A stretch of 64,000 bases of DNA, taken from positions 38,667,277 to 38,731,276 of the forward strand of contig NC_134569.1 in the NCBI RefSeq assembly GCF_050947875.1. The letters are read 5' to 3'. The notes under the pieces are model-generated. The model worked only from the letters and a program-made list of their open reading frames with translations. It was not told the origin of the DNA and did not search any database. Positions 20,401 to 31,099 of this stretch are shown in pieces; positions within the stretch are counted from its first letter, which is position 1, and every line of letters starts with the position of its first letter. A program made the translations under genes and the position numbers. Source of the DNA: Dermacentor variabilis (lineage: Eukaryota; Arthropoda; Arachnida; Ixodida; Ixodidae).

Positions 20401-23289
20401 GAAAGATTGAAAAACCCCCTTCGCTTTTTATCCAAAAAAAAAAGAAAAGAAACTCGACCCAACAGCTGACCCCATTCGCTTTTATCCCGATATGCGTGTA
20501 CAACTTTGGTTATCTATTGTCCCCTGTACATTTATTGTTCTTAGTTGCGAAGTGCAAGTGGCTCGCTGTCGCCCTTGTCGTCTTTTCGGAGGAGCGTGCG
20601 CCGAGCGCGGCAGGAGCGGCTGTGGAAGATATCGGAGTTTACTGGGACATCACCACGTGTTCGTCCTGCTTTTTCCTTCGTCAGTTTTATCCCGCCCCGC
20701 TTCCTCAGAGTTATTTCCGTTCTCCATGTTATTATATCCTGGTGCCAGCATTCGCCTGTCTTTGAAAACGTGACGCAGAGCTCACGTTTCAGTAAGGTCG
20801 CGCAGATTTTTCTGTCATTTTGATTCGTTCCCACCCGAGCAATCAGATCGTTTCCTTCAGGCCTTTCAGAGTTCTCTCTGGCTTAGCGTTTCAATTCTTC
20901 CAAAGATCTTTTCCATTTTTCTTTGCGACGGTTTCGCTGTGATTTGTCGCAATCAGCTATTCACTATTTGATTTGCCGTGAAAATAATGGGACATAGACG
21001 GGCGCAATTTAGTCGCACGCACAAAGAAAAGCGAGCGGAGGCGGACAATGTAAGACAACACCGGAAACAATTGGGTGACCCCGTGTTTCCATTTCCTGTC
21101 ATCGACAAACGCAGTTATATATCGTTGTAGCACGAAGCACTTTTCAAGAACCAAGTCGGAAGAACAGGCAGCGTTGACGTTCAGGGACTCACTTTTGTTT
21201 GTTTCCACTTTCCTTTTCTCCCTCATTGTCTCGTCATTTTATTCCACATTTTGTACGTGTACTTTGGACTCAAATTGTCGCGAAGGCATACACAGATGTC
21301 AATTTGTGCGCAAGACTGGCTTTCTAAACTTTATTTGGTAATTCACGAAGGCGTATGAATGCGAAGAGCCCCGAATTAGTGAACAAACTGCTTAGTTGTT
21401 GCCAACACGCCCTTTCTTCTTTTAATTAATCATGTTTTATAATGTGCAGTGTAATTACTGAAACGCTACATGCGGTGCTAAACAACTGAACCATATGATG
21501 GGTGAAAGTATGTAAGATAGACAATGACTAGGACAAAAATTACAATGTCTCTTAAGATCTAGCTTAAGAGGTGAACGGCGAAAAGCCTACTCTTCCACCT
21601 CATATCATTCGCCTCTTTCGTTTGCCTGTTCTCTTTCTCTTCTTTCTTGTGGTCATTACTGCTCACTACTAAGCATTTTTAGTCATTTGTAATCAAGTGT
21701 GCTCATTACAAGCCGTCGTTAGAGATATGGGTCATTTCGGAGTCATTAGTAGTCAGTACAAGTCATTAGTAGCCACCATTACTCATTACTAGTAATTCTT
21801 TAACCTCTACCAATCTCTATTATAACAATATCATTCACTAACTGTCCCTATCAAACATTTTTCATTCTTTAATCTGTCTTCATATGGCGTCATGACGCTT
21901 CGGAGGACACTCCGGCGGTCAGGTCTGCTGACACAAACTTCACCATGAGCCTAGAAAGACTTTCGCCTTAATAAAAGAGGAAAACACCCCAAAGCGAGTC
22001 CCATATACACATACCAAGATGGACAGCACATATGTTTTCGCATACCTCTCTCTCTAGTGTAATATCAGAGACCACCCTCGCCCCATCCCCTGTTTTTTTT
22101 TTTTCGTGGCGACAACTTAAAGATCAAATTGGTTTTGACGTGTCCGTCCGCCCTTTCCGTTATGCTATCGATGTCTTGACGTTACTGTCCTTAGCTTGCC
22201 TTTCACCATATAGTGAAGAAAAACGAAACATTACTGCTGGGGATGGAACTAAAGTTGTAAAGTTAGGAAAGAGAGCGAGAGAGAAAGAATTGAGTAGTAA
22301 CCGAGAATGTCAGCCCCGCTATACAGAGGGCTTGCTACTTGAGCTGAGGTATTTGAGATGAAATTAATAGGGCAACGAATACAGCAGGAGAGAAGACAAA
22401 AACAAGAAAATACTAATAATAAATAAACTTCGGTTTAGTGAAGGCCAGATGACAAAGTGAAGTAAAGCCCAAATGGCTAAGAAAAGTTAAAATAATGTTT
22501 ATAACACCCGACTGGTGTAAGTAACACCAGGGCCTTCGTGGCTCAGAATGTGTCTCCACTTTTGACCCAGGGCCCCAAAAACTCACTAGGCTGTACGTGT
22601 CCACATATACCAAACCGGGCCACGCAACGTACAAGCTTGGCACGTTGTGCGGGGTTTCGCAAGAAACGCAGGCTCTCAAAGTGGTGGCATCCGTGCATGA
22701 ACTTTGATGGGCGCATTAGATCACACACCACTCGACGAAAGCGGTGTTGTGCGCATCGCAAAGCAAAGGACATTTTTTCGTAAAGCTGCGGCGTCATTTG
22801 GTGAGCGAACAACCAAGAAGACGGTTGCATCCAGTGCAAGAGCCTGCTGCTACGCAGCAATTCAGTTCAGATCCGGATTATCAATGAAGCGAGTCTGAGT
22901 TTTCCCATTAATTCAGGGTACTAGCAGCAGGTGCCACCGACCAGTATTTATTTTCTTATTTCTCGTGACCGAGCGTACGCACCGGCCTAAGCGCGGTGTT
23001 CCCATGACCACAAGGACATCGGACGCCGGCACCAACTCCACCGTCCGAATAAGCCGATAAGCGCTAAAGCTATAACTAGAAACAAAATTAACCTAGGTCG
23101 TATAGACACGAAAAGAAATTAATTATATAGAAAATAAGAAACGATGAAAGTGACAACGTCTGCCACGATGATTGCGGTTCATTGTTTTACGATTCAGCGC
23201 CTGCACATGTGAACACTTATCGGAAACATTTCAGGGTCCTGAGACCTTCTTCGATACCTAGCGTCCCAAATCAATTTGACGCACTCCCA
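20401..23289. other. Long stretch without recognisable genes
   Basis: A degenerate minisatellite of 'agtcattagt'-like units lies at about 21645-21800. CT-rich and 'gagagcgagagag' patches occur. Frames at 20492-20834, 21075-21341 and 22543-22860 lack any recognisable domain. A 'taataaaa' motif at about 21969 may end a repeat I cannot name. Confidence 0.4.
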
Positions 23290-23476
23290 GCCTCTTGTAT
23301 GTCGAACAGTGCGGTCGTTAGACCTTGCCAGTGTGACACAGCAGCGATGTAAAGTGCTGGAGCAGACGATCACCATAGACGAGAACACGACGCGAGCGCA
23401 ACTGGCAACAATTCGTTCATTGGAAAACCAAGGCACAGACGACAACCCTATGCTACAGCAAATTGCATGCGCACAG
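23290..23476 (+). CDS. Candidate internal exon (weak)
   Basis: An open + frame with unremarkable amino-acid composition (...DLASVTQQRCKVLEQTITID...) ends at a CACAG|GTATGG donor-like site at 23476. No acceptor, partner exon or family is identified. Confidence 0.2.
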
Positions 23477-23703
23477 GTATGGCTTTTATTGCTTTTCCTT
23501 TCGACTCAAGTATATGCCCAAAAGCGGTCACACTACCAAGTGAACACGCTAGGACGCATTTAAAAACGGCAATCCTTTCCTGGTCAACGAGATGGACGGA
23601 GTGCTGACACAATTCGTGTCCAGTGTTTCCATCTTCGCTGCTTCAACCATTAGTCTTGTTGGTTCATCTCCGTGTGACGACAACACCGCGGTATCTTGGA
23701 AAA

Positions 23704-23870
23704 CTGGACCCGTATTCACAAAAAGCTCTCACGCATAGTAATGTTCGTAAGAGCGAATTCCAGCCAATTCTGATGCTGGGAATATAATTAGCGAATGTGA
23801 CCAGCCAGTGGCACAAGAGCACTTACGAATGAAAAGTTTAGTGAATTCGGCCCCTGGTTTGTTTTATGCG
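23704..23870. mobile_element. Small MITE with imperfect terminal inverted repeats
   Basis: It begins near 'cccgtattcacaaaa' and ends near 'gtgaattcggcccctg', which is roughly its reverse complement. Related partial sequence occurs at 24068-24105 and 29072-29165 (shared 'ccagccaat' core). Confidence 0.5.
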
Positions 23871-24554
23871 TGCTGCAAAGCAGCGCTAGCCATCTATCGC
23901 GTGTTTTCCTAACATTGTTAGAACGCTTTCTTAATCTGTCGTTTAATCAACGGCTCGACTTCACGACGTACTGCTTACCACAGGAAAGAGGTATCTGGTA
24001 TACTACTGAGGCGCAATTCCCTAAGCGAACTTACGAACAAATTTTGGCGTAAGTAAAATATTACGGAAAAAGCGTATTCACAAAGGTAAAACTGTTCGTA
24101 AGATCAGCAAGCTTGTGATGCCTGCCACTGCAAAGACGAGCGCTGTAGTCGAAAAAAGGCGTGTATGTAATGGTAACGTAGTTGCGAGCTTCACTACTTG
24201 CGCCTGTATTAAGCGTAATTCGATTCACAAAACCTAACCAGCTGTCGCAGCTGACGACTTAATAAATTTCTACTACAGGCGGATAGCAGTCACAACCTCA
24301 CTATATCTATCTGCGTTGCTCGAGCTGACGCGGGTAAGCGGTGGAACGCGCTGCAGCGGCCGATTGGCCAGAGGCCATTACTGATAGCCGAGGATGGCGC
24401 GTTATTATATTCACGGGGCGCGCTCTGACTTATCTCAAAATGCACTGAACAGTATTAATGCATAATTGTATGGCGCGTGCGCTGCTGTAGAAGGCAGCAA
24501 CATTAATGCTGTGCTGCGAACTTCTGCTTAATGTCTCATAGGCTGTGTTCCTTT

Positions 24555-24945
24555 ATGCGCGCAATAGCATTTTTCATGGTATGAAGAACTTTATTTAGGT
24601 CCTGAGGGATCAGTCTAGGACTGATGCGGGCCGCTCCCACGTCGGTACAGAGAGGCCGAGCCCCTCTGCCGTCACACAGGCCCTCTGGACAGCCTTGAGT
24701 TGGTCCGCCAGCACTTCACTGTGCAGCATCCGCTGCCACCACTGCTCGCCTCGAGAACCATCACCGGCCAACGCCAAGCAGCGCCAAAGCATGTGTTCTA
24801 AATCGAACAACCCGCCCCCCCCCCCCCACTTACTACAATAGACTGAAGCCCCGCAGTCTGGATTAATTTTATTCATGATGACCGGGTTAGGGTACGTTCG
24901 TGTCTGCAGAAGCCTTAATGTAACGCCTGAGGCCTATGTTGAAAT
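24555..24945 (-). pseudogene. 3' end of an RNase-H-type LINE
   Basis: The - strand frame from 24876 carries 'FDLEHMLWRC' and 'GLSVPTWERPA', the C-terminal Cys/His region and terminus of a tick LINE family also present at 49430-49900. Here a C-run (about 24817-24831) has expanded the frame with Gly codons. AATAAAG follows near 24590. Only the last 130 codons remain. Confidence 0.7.
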
Positions 24946-24954
24946 AGGGGGGAG

Positions 24955-25385
24955 AAAAATAAATTGGAAGCTGCAATCAGAAAAGCAGCCAAGGCTGCGC
25001 TTGGTCTGCCTGTGACTACGTCAAACGATATGTTGTTACGACTGGGTTTGCATAATACTTTAGATGAAATTGCCGAGGCTCAGCGTTGGCAAAGAGAGAG
25101 CGGTTGCCAGGTGCACCAGCGGGTAGGTATATCTTAGAGTCAATTGAAGAATCGGTGGCTGTGTCGCACGATGAGGCGCGGCTACACGAGTTGAACGTGA
25201 ACCTTAGGGCAAATATCATGGTTCGTCCGTTTCCGCGGGATGTGCAGCCCGTGCACAATGTAGGGAGGCGGGTCGCGAGATCAACGCCGGACCGAATTGA
25301 AGGTAGCAGAGGACTGCTGTAAACTCATTGTGGACGCATCTAATGCAGTGACTTCATCCCTTGTCATCATCGCGCCCCCGTCACC
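24955..25385 (+). pseudogene. LINE fragment, region between RT and RNase H
   Basis: The + frame reads 'AIRKAAKAALGLPVTTSND', '...LRLGLHNTLDEIAEAQR', then after a TAG and frameshift 'RPFPRDVQPVHNVGRR', then 'KLIVDASNAVTSS'. This is the usual post-RT thumb and pre-RNase H order in I-type tick LINEs. It is a different copy from the element that follows and directly abuts it. Confidence 0.6.
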
Positions 25386-28012
25386 TGATGAGTGACTCGA
25401 AATATTGTTTACGATGCAAGAGCTTGACGCTGCGGATTTCGGCTTCTCGACGCTCATCGGCACCAGGACCAGACGGAATCACGTACGCTGCTCTCTGCCA
25501 TCTTGGCACCGAATCACGACGTCTTCTTCTATCTTTCTATAATACGACGTGGGAGACAGGAAATGTTCCAGATTGTTGGAAATGCAGCCGTGTTGTAGCA
25601 TTGCTTAAACCGGGAAAGTGCCCTAACGAGCTTTCCTCCTACAGACCGATCGCCTTAGCCAGTTGCGTCGGCAAAGTAATGGAAAGAATGGTCTTGTCAA
25701 GACTGGAATCGTTTCTAGAGAGAAATAATTGCTTTCCTGATTTTATGCACGGATTTAGAAGAGGCCGTTCTTCTATTGACGGAGTTATCGACTTGGTATC
25801 CACTGTTGAACAGGAAAGAAGTCGCCATCGGTTAGTTGGAGCTGTTTTTCTGGATATTAAGGGTGCGTATGACAATGTACTCCATTATGCAATCATTCAT
25901 GCACTGCGAGATTTAGACATCGGTGGCCGGCTATATGCATGGATTGTTAGCTACCTCAGTGGCCGCTCGGTGTATATGTCGACAAGTGATGGCGACACGG
26001 GACAGTACCATATACATCGAGGTGTTCCACAAGCGGGAGTTCTCAGTCCAACTCTTTTCAATGTTGCATTGATTGGCCTTGCATCCGAACTTCCTGGCAC
26101 GGTGAAGATTAGCACATATGCGGACGACATATGCATATGAGCATCTGGAGCCACCCGTCCCCAAATGCGTGCTAGGCTTCAACGTGCAGTGAAAATCACA
26201 GCTAAGTATCTTCGGCTTCAAGGCCTCCAACTCTCAACAGAAAAATGTTCCGTGATTACATTCACGCGAAAACGAATGACCAGGTATCCGATAATTGTTA
26301 ACGGAGTAGCGATACCTACGGTTACACACCACAGACTCCTTGGCTTAGTCATATACTGGGGATTATCTTGGTCAAGACACGTCGCCGCACTGAAGTCAAA
26401 GCTGAAGAGTTTTGTTCACGTCCTTCGCGTCGTTGCAGGAACACGATGGGGTCCCTCGGAGTCGTCATTACTCCAATTGTACCAAGAACTATTCCTACGG
26501 TATATACGGTACAGCATGCCGGTGCTCTTAAGCATGGGACTTGGCTGTGTGCGCGCGCTGGAGAGCATTCAAGCTCAAGCATTGCGCACATGTTTGGGCC
26601 TCCCATGATGTACTCCAACCAATGGAAAAATAGCGGAAGCTCGTGCTTGTTCTATTGGGGTATACTTGCTCTGCGAGCCTTTTCGAATGTACCTTCGCGT
26701 GTTGACCCGACACTGGCACCATCCTCTGTCATCGTTCCCTACCACCCACCCAGGTTCCAACTTTTCAAGGACTATATCGCGTCATCAGAATGTTTTGCCG
26801 TCAAGCTTTTCTCCCGCCTGTATTCCGAGAATACCCCCGTGGGTTCTGCCTAAAGCTGTCGTTACATTGCAGATCCCTGGAATTACTAAAAAGTCATCCG
26901 CTGCATCTATTGGCCTCAGGCAACTCACCCTGTTGCACATTTCTACAGAGTACACAGATACTGTACACGTGTATACCGATGGCTCTGTCACACCATATGT
27001 CTCCACTGCAGCCTTCGTCATTCCACATATGATCATCGTTCGGCGGTTTGAACTCGACCATAGCTCAACATCAACTGCTGCACAACTTGTTGCTCTCAGG
27101 GATGCACTTCGATTTCTCTCCAAGGAGCCTCCTCACGCATGGGCGACATTCTGCGATTGCAAGCCAGCTCTTCAAACGATTGACTGTGTCCTCAGACGAG
27201 GCCTTATTATTATATGGCTATAGAAATTACAGAGAGTCTCGACCACGCAACTAGAAATGGCCACAATGTCACCTTTCAGTGGATACCCTCACACTGTGGC
27301 CTGATCGGGAACGAACAGGCAGACGCTGAAGCGAAAACTGCTTTAGATAATGCTTGTGAAGTACGCATCCCATTCTCACGAACAGACACAAACGCCCTAT
27401 TTCGTCGCGTAAACCGCAACTCTACGTTGGAACACTGGACCCAACGAGATCGCCGACACAAGCGATTACACAAATGGGACCAAGAAATGAAATTTCGTAT
27501 GCCTCACAAGCTCAAAAGAAGCCACACGAGCATGGTGCACCGGATTCGCCTTGGTGTCGCATTCACCAACTGTTATAGACATATGATAGCTGCCAGTGAT
27601 ACTAGCCCAAACTGTGAATGCTGTGAGGTACCAGAAACACTTGAACACATATTTTGCGTGTATCCCGCGTACGCGCAAGAACGACAGCAACTTGTCTCTT
27701 CCGTCGCAAAGATCCATGAGAGACCGCTATCGGACGAGTTTCTTTTAGGTCCTTGGCTTAATGCAGCCAGCGCAGCCCTGGTAACGAGAGCCGCTATAGC
27801 TTTTCTCCAAGCCACTGGGCTGGACACACGGCTTTAGAGATGTTACAACTCTGTGAATTTGTATATACGCATCTCTTCCTTATACCATCATGATTCATCA
27901 GCCCTTTCCCTCCCCGTCCCTTTTCCCCAGTGTAGAGTAGCAGGCCAGAGCAGGTTATAGCTCAGGCCGACCTCTCTGCCTTTCTGTAAATAAATTTCTC
28001 TCTCTCTCTCGC
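25386..28012 (+). pseudogene. I-type LINE (RT plus RNase H), degenerate, 5'-truncated
   Basis: The RT begins at 'SSAPGPDGITYAAL' (25460s) and continues with 'SSYRPIALASCVGKVMERM', 'FLDIKGAYDNV' (motif A), 'GVPQAGVLSPTLF' (motif B) and 'TYADDICI' (motif C). A TGA at 26138-26140 replaces the next codon. After further frameshifts (near 25432, 26608 and 27220) the RNase H region reads 'VHVYTDGSV' and 'FQWIPSHCGLIGNEQADAEAK', then a Cys/His tail 'CECCEVPETLEHIFC'. The ORF ends with TAG at 27835-27837. The 3' UTR ends in a (CT)n run at 27997-28012. RNase H after RT is the mark of the I group. It cannot encode a working protein. Confidence 0.8.
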
Positions 28013-28013
28013 A

Positions 28014-28255
28014 CGGGGCCGAAAACACTACTTTAACATTAGCCCATTCTGCCAGCTCTTTTAAGTGAGGCGAAATTTTGCGTAAATATGAAACGACAGC
28101 TACCCTCTTCAGAAACTTCCTAACCAAGCCTTCCGCGACTGCCGCTTGAACATGCAACGGGTATTCTGCTTGCGAAAGCCGGGGATATTGACTGCACAAA
28201 CTGTCCGTCATTAAGTGCCCACATGATTTGTTAAAAGCGTTCTAAAGGCATACAC
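28014..28255 (-). pseudogene. Penelope-like element fragment (RT thumb/linker)
   Basis: The - strand frame from 28211 reads 'DSLCSQYPRLSQAEYP', '...VAVVSYLRKISPHLKELA' and '...VKVVFSAPCERE'. This matches the same post-RT linker seen at 2161 (VPYLRQTSHNLKKI). Catalytic RT motifs and GIY-YIG are absent, and the 5' and 3' parts are missing. Confidence 0.55.
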
Positions 28256-28296
28256 GTAATCTATTAAGCATGGCGAGTGCCACAAATATGTTTAAG

Positions 28297-28520
28297 CTTG
28301 TCGTCGTCGTCGTCATTGCCGTCGTCGTTGTTGTTCTTGTTCTTGTTGCTGTTATTGTTCTTGTTGTTATTGTTATTGTTCTTGTTATTGTTATTGTTAT
28401 TGTTGTTATTGTTATTGTTGTTATTGTTATTGCTCTTGTTGTTATTGTTATTGTTATTGTTGTTATTGTTCTTGTTCTTGTTGTTATTGTTATTGTTCTT
28501 GGTGTCGTCGTCGTCGTCAT
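28297..28520. repeat. (GTT/GTC/ATT)n trinucleotide repeat
   Basis: About 75 imperfect trinucleotide units, mostly TTG/TTA/TTC, with GTC-rich ends. All long frames here (poly-Val/Leu on +, poly-Asn/Thr on -) are artefacts. Confidence 0.95.
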
Positions 28521-29856
28521 CGTCTATGGATGCAAAAATACATACCTGAAGTAGAGTATTAGTGAACAATCGGATGGGGGATGTTCCAAATTTTATGTCG
28601 TGACTGCACGTGAAGGCGTGAAGCGAATGCCCTAATCAAGCCGCCATCTCGCATGCCTCACGATAGCCCGACGGTGAGGGAGCACTCAATGACGTCCGTT
28701 AAGGGCGCGATAATTGCGCCGCTTGGCAGTTCAGTTTCGCCTTCCTTGGTCGAAATGGCCACAATGCACTGCGTTGTATAAATTAGTAGGGTCACCTTTT
28801 GTGTGCCTGAAAACGGACTCGAATGACGTGCCTCGAGTCTTGCAGTAGTTTGAGTCGGTCTGTGCCTTTGGATAAAACGTTAATCAGTCTAATATTTACA
28901 ATTGCTCGCGTAATTACGACGTTAAGCCACTTTAATATGTTTGCCACCATAGCGAAGGTAACTGCCAATAAATATTCGGTCATGTCAAACCATTACATGT
29001 ACGATTCTCAATTCGACTTGAATCTCACACTCCATATATCCTGCGCACCCTAAATTACTTGTAACGAGGGCCCGTATATACAAAAAAAGTTATTACGCTA
29101 GAACCTATTGCGCAAAATTATATTCCAGCCAATCGGGATGTATATTATTAGAAAAGCCGGAAGGCGAAAGGGTGAAGATCTTACGAAGTAAAAGCTGTGC
29201 GAATTTGGCCTCAGATATTTCTCCCTATTTCTCTCTCTCTCATCTTCTTGGATCTTCGGCGTCGCCGTTCAGCCCCAACCTGTTGGGGACTAATCACCAC
29301 TTCAACGGTAGCATTTTAACGTTGATGTGTCCTATTCGGCCAGCATTGACATTCCAAACACTATTTCACTATTTTCTGGTTTTACTATCCTTTCTCCGGA
29401 AAAGTTATATCGGCTGAAGCTTTCCAACTACTTATAACTGTAGTAAAACTTCGTGGACGTATTGACATTCTCTCGAATAAAGTCACCATGTCTCACGCTG
29501 CTGCCTGTCAGCCATTCCCCGAGGCTAAGTTTTCTCTCGACGCCTCTCCATGAAAGCAGCCTGGTATTGACATGTGCTACCGGGCAAACTCATCAAGCGA
29601 TCTGACAGCCACCGGACGATATCCATCGGTCGAAAAGCAAGAATCCTGACCGTGCTTTATCCCATTGGGCCTTCGATGCGTCTTCTCATGCCAAATGCCA
29701 TGAAGTGCAAGAATTGTTCACACAGTTAAGGATAACGTGGCTGGCCAAGTCTTCGACCTGTATTTACCCGAGTGGTCCGAGTTAGCTGAAAACAAGAGAA
29801 CTTGTACCCGCAGAGGCGAACGTTGTCTTTAAATGATGCATCTGTCACATCGCTTC
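28521..29856. other. No recognisable gene
   Basis: Apart from partial similarity of 29072-29165 to the MITE at 23704, nothing is recognised. Confidence 0.4.
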
Positions 29857-29857
29857 A

Positions 29858-29953
<96 letters not shown>
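29857..29953. repeat. (ATTG)n microsatellite
   Basis: About 24 perfect ATTG/GATT units. Confidence 0.97.
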
Positions 29954-30224
29954 CGAAATGCACAAACTCTTCCACGAGCAGCAGTAGAACAAATTCATAA
30001 CTGGCTTATCTCAGTTATGTAAACCCTTCGTAATGGCAAAATATAGTGTTGTATTGTAGATGCTACGAAACTAAATCCCTCATTTGAAGAAAATATTACG
30101 AAACTTTACGCTGCAGATGGAGAGTGCATGTATCAAGTAAATGTCAACTTTTCGGCGTAATTGTTGCCAGAAAAAAAACTGTGACATTCTGTGTTTCAGC
30201 TGTAGGGTTCCGAACTTATTTTAC

Positions 30225-30620
30225 TTTTAACGCGAAAGCGCTAAGGGACCCACGTCACAGAAAAGCCGGCGTTGGTGTCGGCGTCGGTGTCGGCGTCGGT
30301 TTCGGCGTCGGTTTCGGCGTCTATGTCGGCGTCAGCGACGTTGTATGCATGAGTAAAATCACACCGAACCACGCATCTCGAACCACGCATCCCGATACAA
30401 GCAGGCCCTACGCCTGGCGCATAGGCGTTATTGAACTAATTCAATTTCTCGAAATAAAATGCGTCAGAAAATTCGTAAAGTACGACTGACACACAACTCC
30501 AGACATGATAGCGTCCCACTTTAATTTAAATGTATGAGAAAACATAATCCTCGTTATATGTGGCGCTCTTTGGCCATACCTGGCCCTTGTGCCAATAAAA
30601 TCTATAAATCATCATCAAAA
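30225..30620 (+). repeat. Dispersed repeat with GTCGGC minisatellite and ATC tail
   Basis: 'ttttaacgcgaaagcgctaa' leads into a GTCGGC-rich hexamer array (about 30267-30335). The unit closes with 'gccaataaaatctataaatc' and ATCATC near 30595-30616, which looks like the 3' tail of a retroposed element. No coding capacity is evident. Confidence 0.5.
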
Positions 30621-30721
30621 CATAATTCTTTTACACGGAAACTCTGACACAAACCCCTTTCCGGCTGCCGTTTGAGGTCTGTATTAGTAGGAGTGGTGCA
30701 CCCCAGAAAGCTCGCCTTCGT

Positions 30722-31060
30722 GCATAGCGTTCGCCGCCAGCGTTTCCCGGTAAACGTTACGGTTACATGAGCTGCCGTTGCCTAGAAACGTGCGAAGCAG
30801 TCAGGGATATTTGAAAGCTATCTCATTCCACTCTTAAAGGCGAAGCTCAAGCGTACTTCAACTTCTTCTTTGAAATAGCACAAACTTTATTCAACCCTGC
30901 TCACCACTGTTCACATGAAAGAAGGAAGATGCTTAAGCTTCGCTTTAAGAGTGGAATGCCATAGCAATCGAAGATACCTGACTGCTTCTCACACTTCCCG
31001 GCAAATGGAGCGTATGTAACCGTAATGTTTACCGGGAAACGCTGGCACTCAACGCTATAC
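30722..31060. mobile_element. Fold-back element with arms of about 138 bp
   Basis: The left arm (30722-30862) and right arm (30928-31060) are inverted copies sharing, for example, 'cagcgtttcccggtaaac', 'gaagcagtcagg' and 'attccactcttaaag', roughly 80% alike by eye. The spacer is about 65 bp. A related single arm occurs at about 54525-54625. Confidence 0.75.
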
Positions 31061-31099
31061 GGTGGGTTTTCTGGTAGAAACGCAGCCGCTTCTGTGGGC

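Noticed and set aside
24955..28012. A single LINE covering the whole interval
   Set aside because: 24955-25385 encodes post-RT sequence that precedes a second, RT-starting copy, so two elements abut.
28242..28569. Poly-Asn, poly-Thr and poly-Val/Leu ORFs
   Set aside because: Translation of a trinucleotide repeat.
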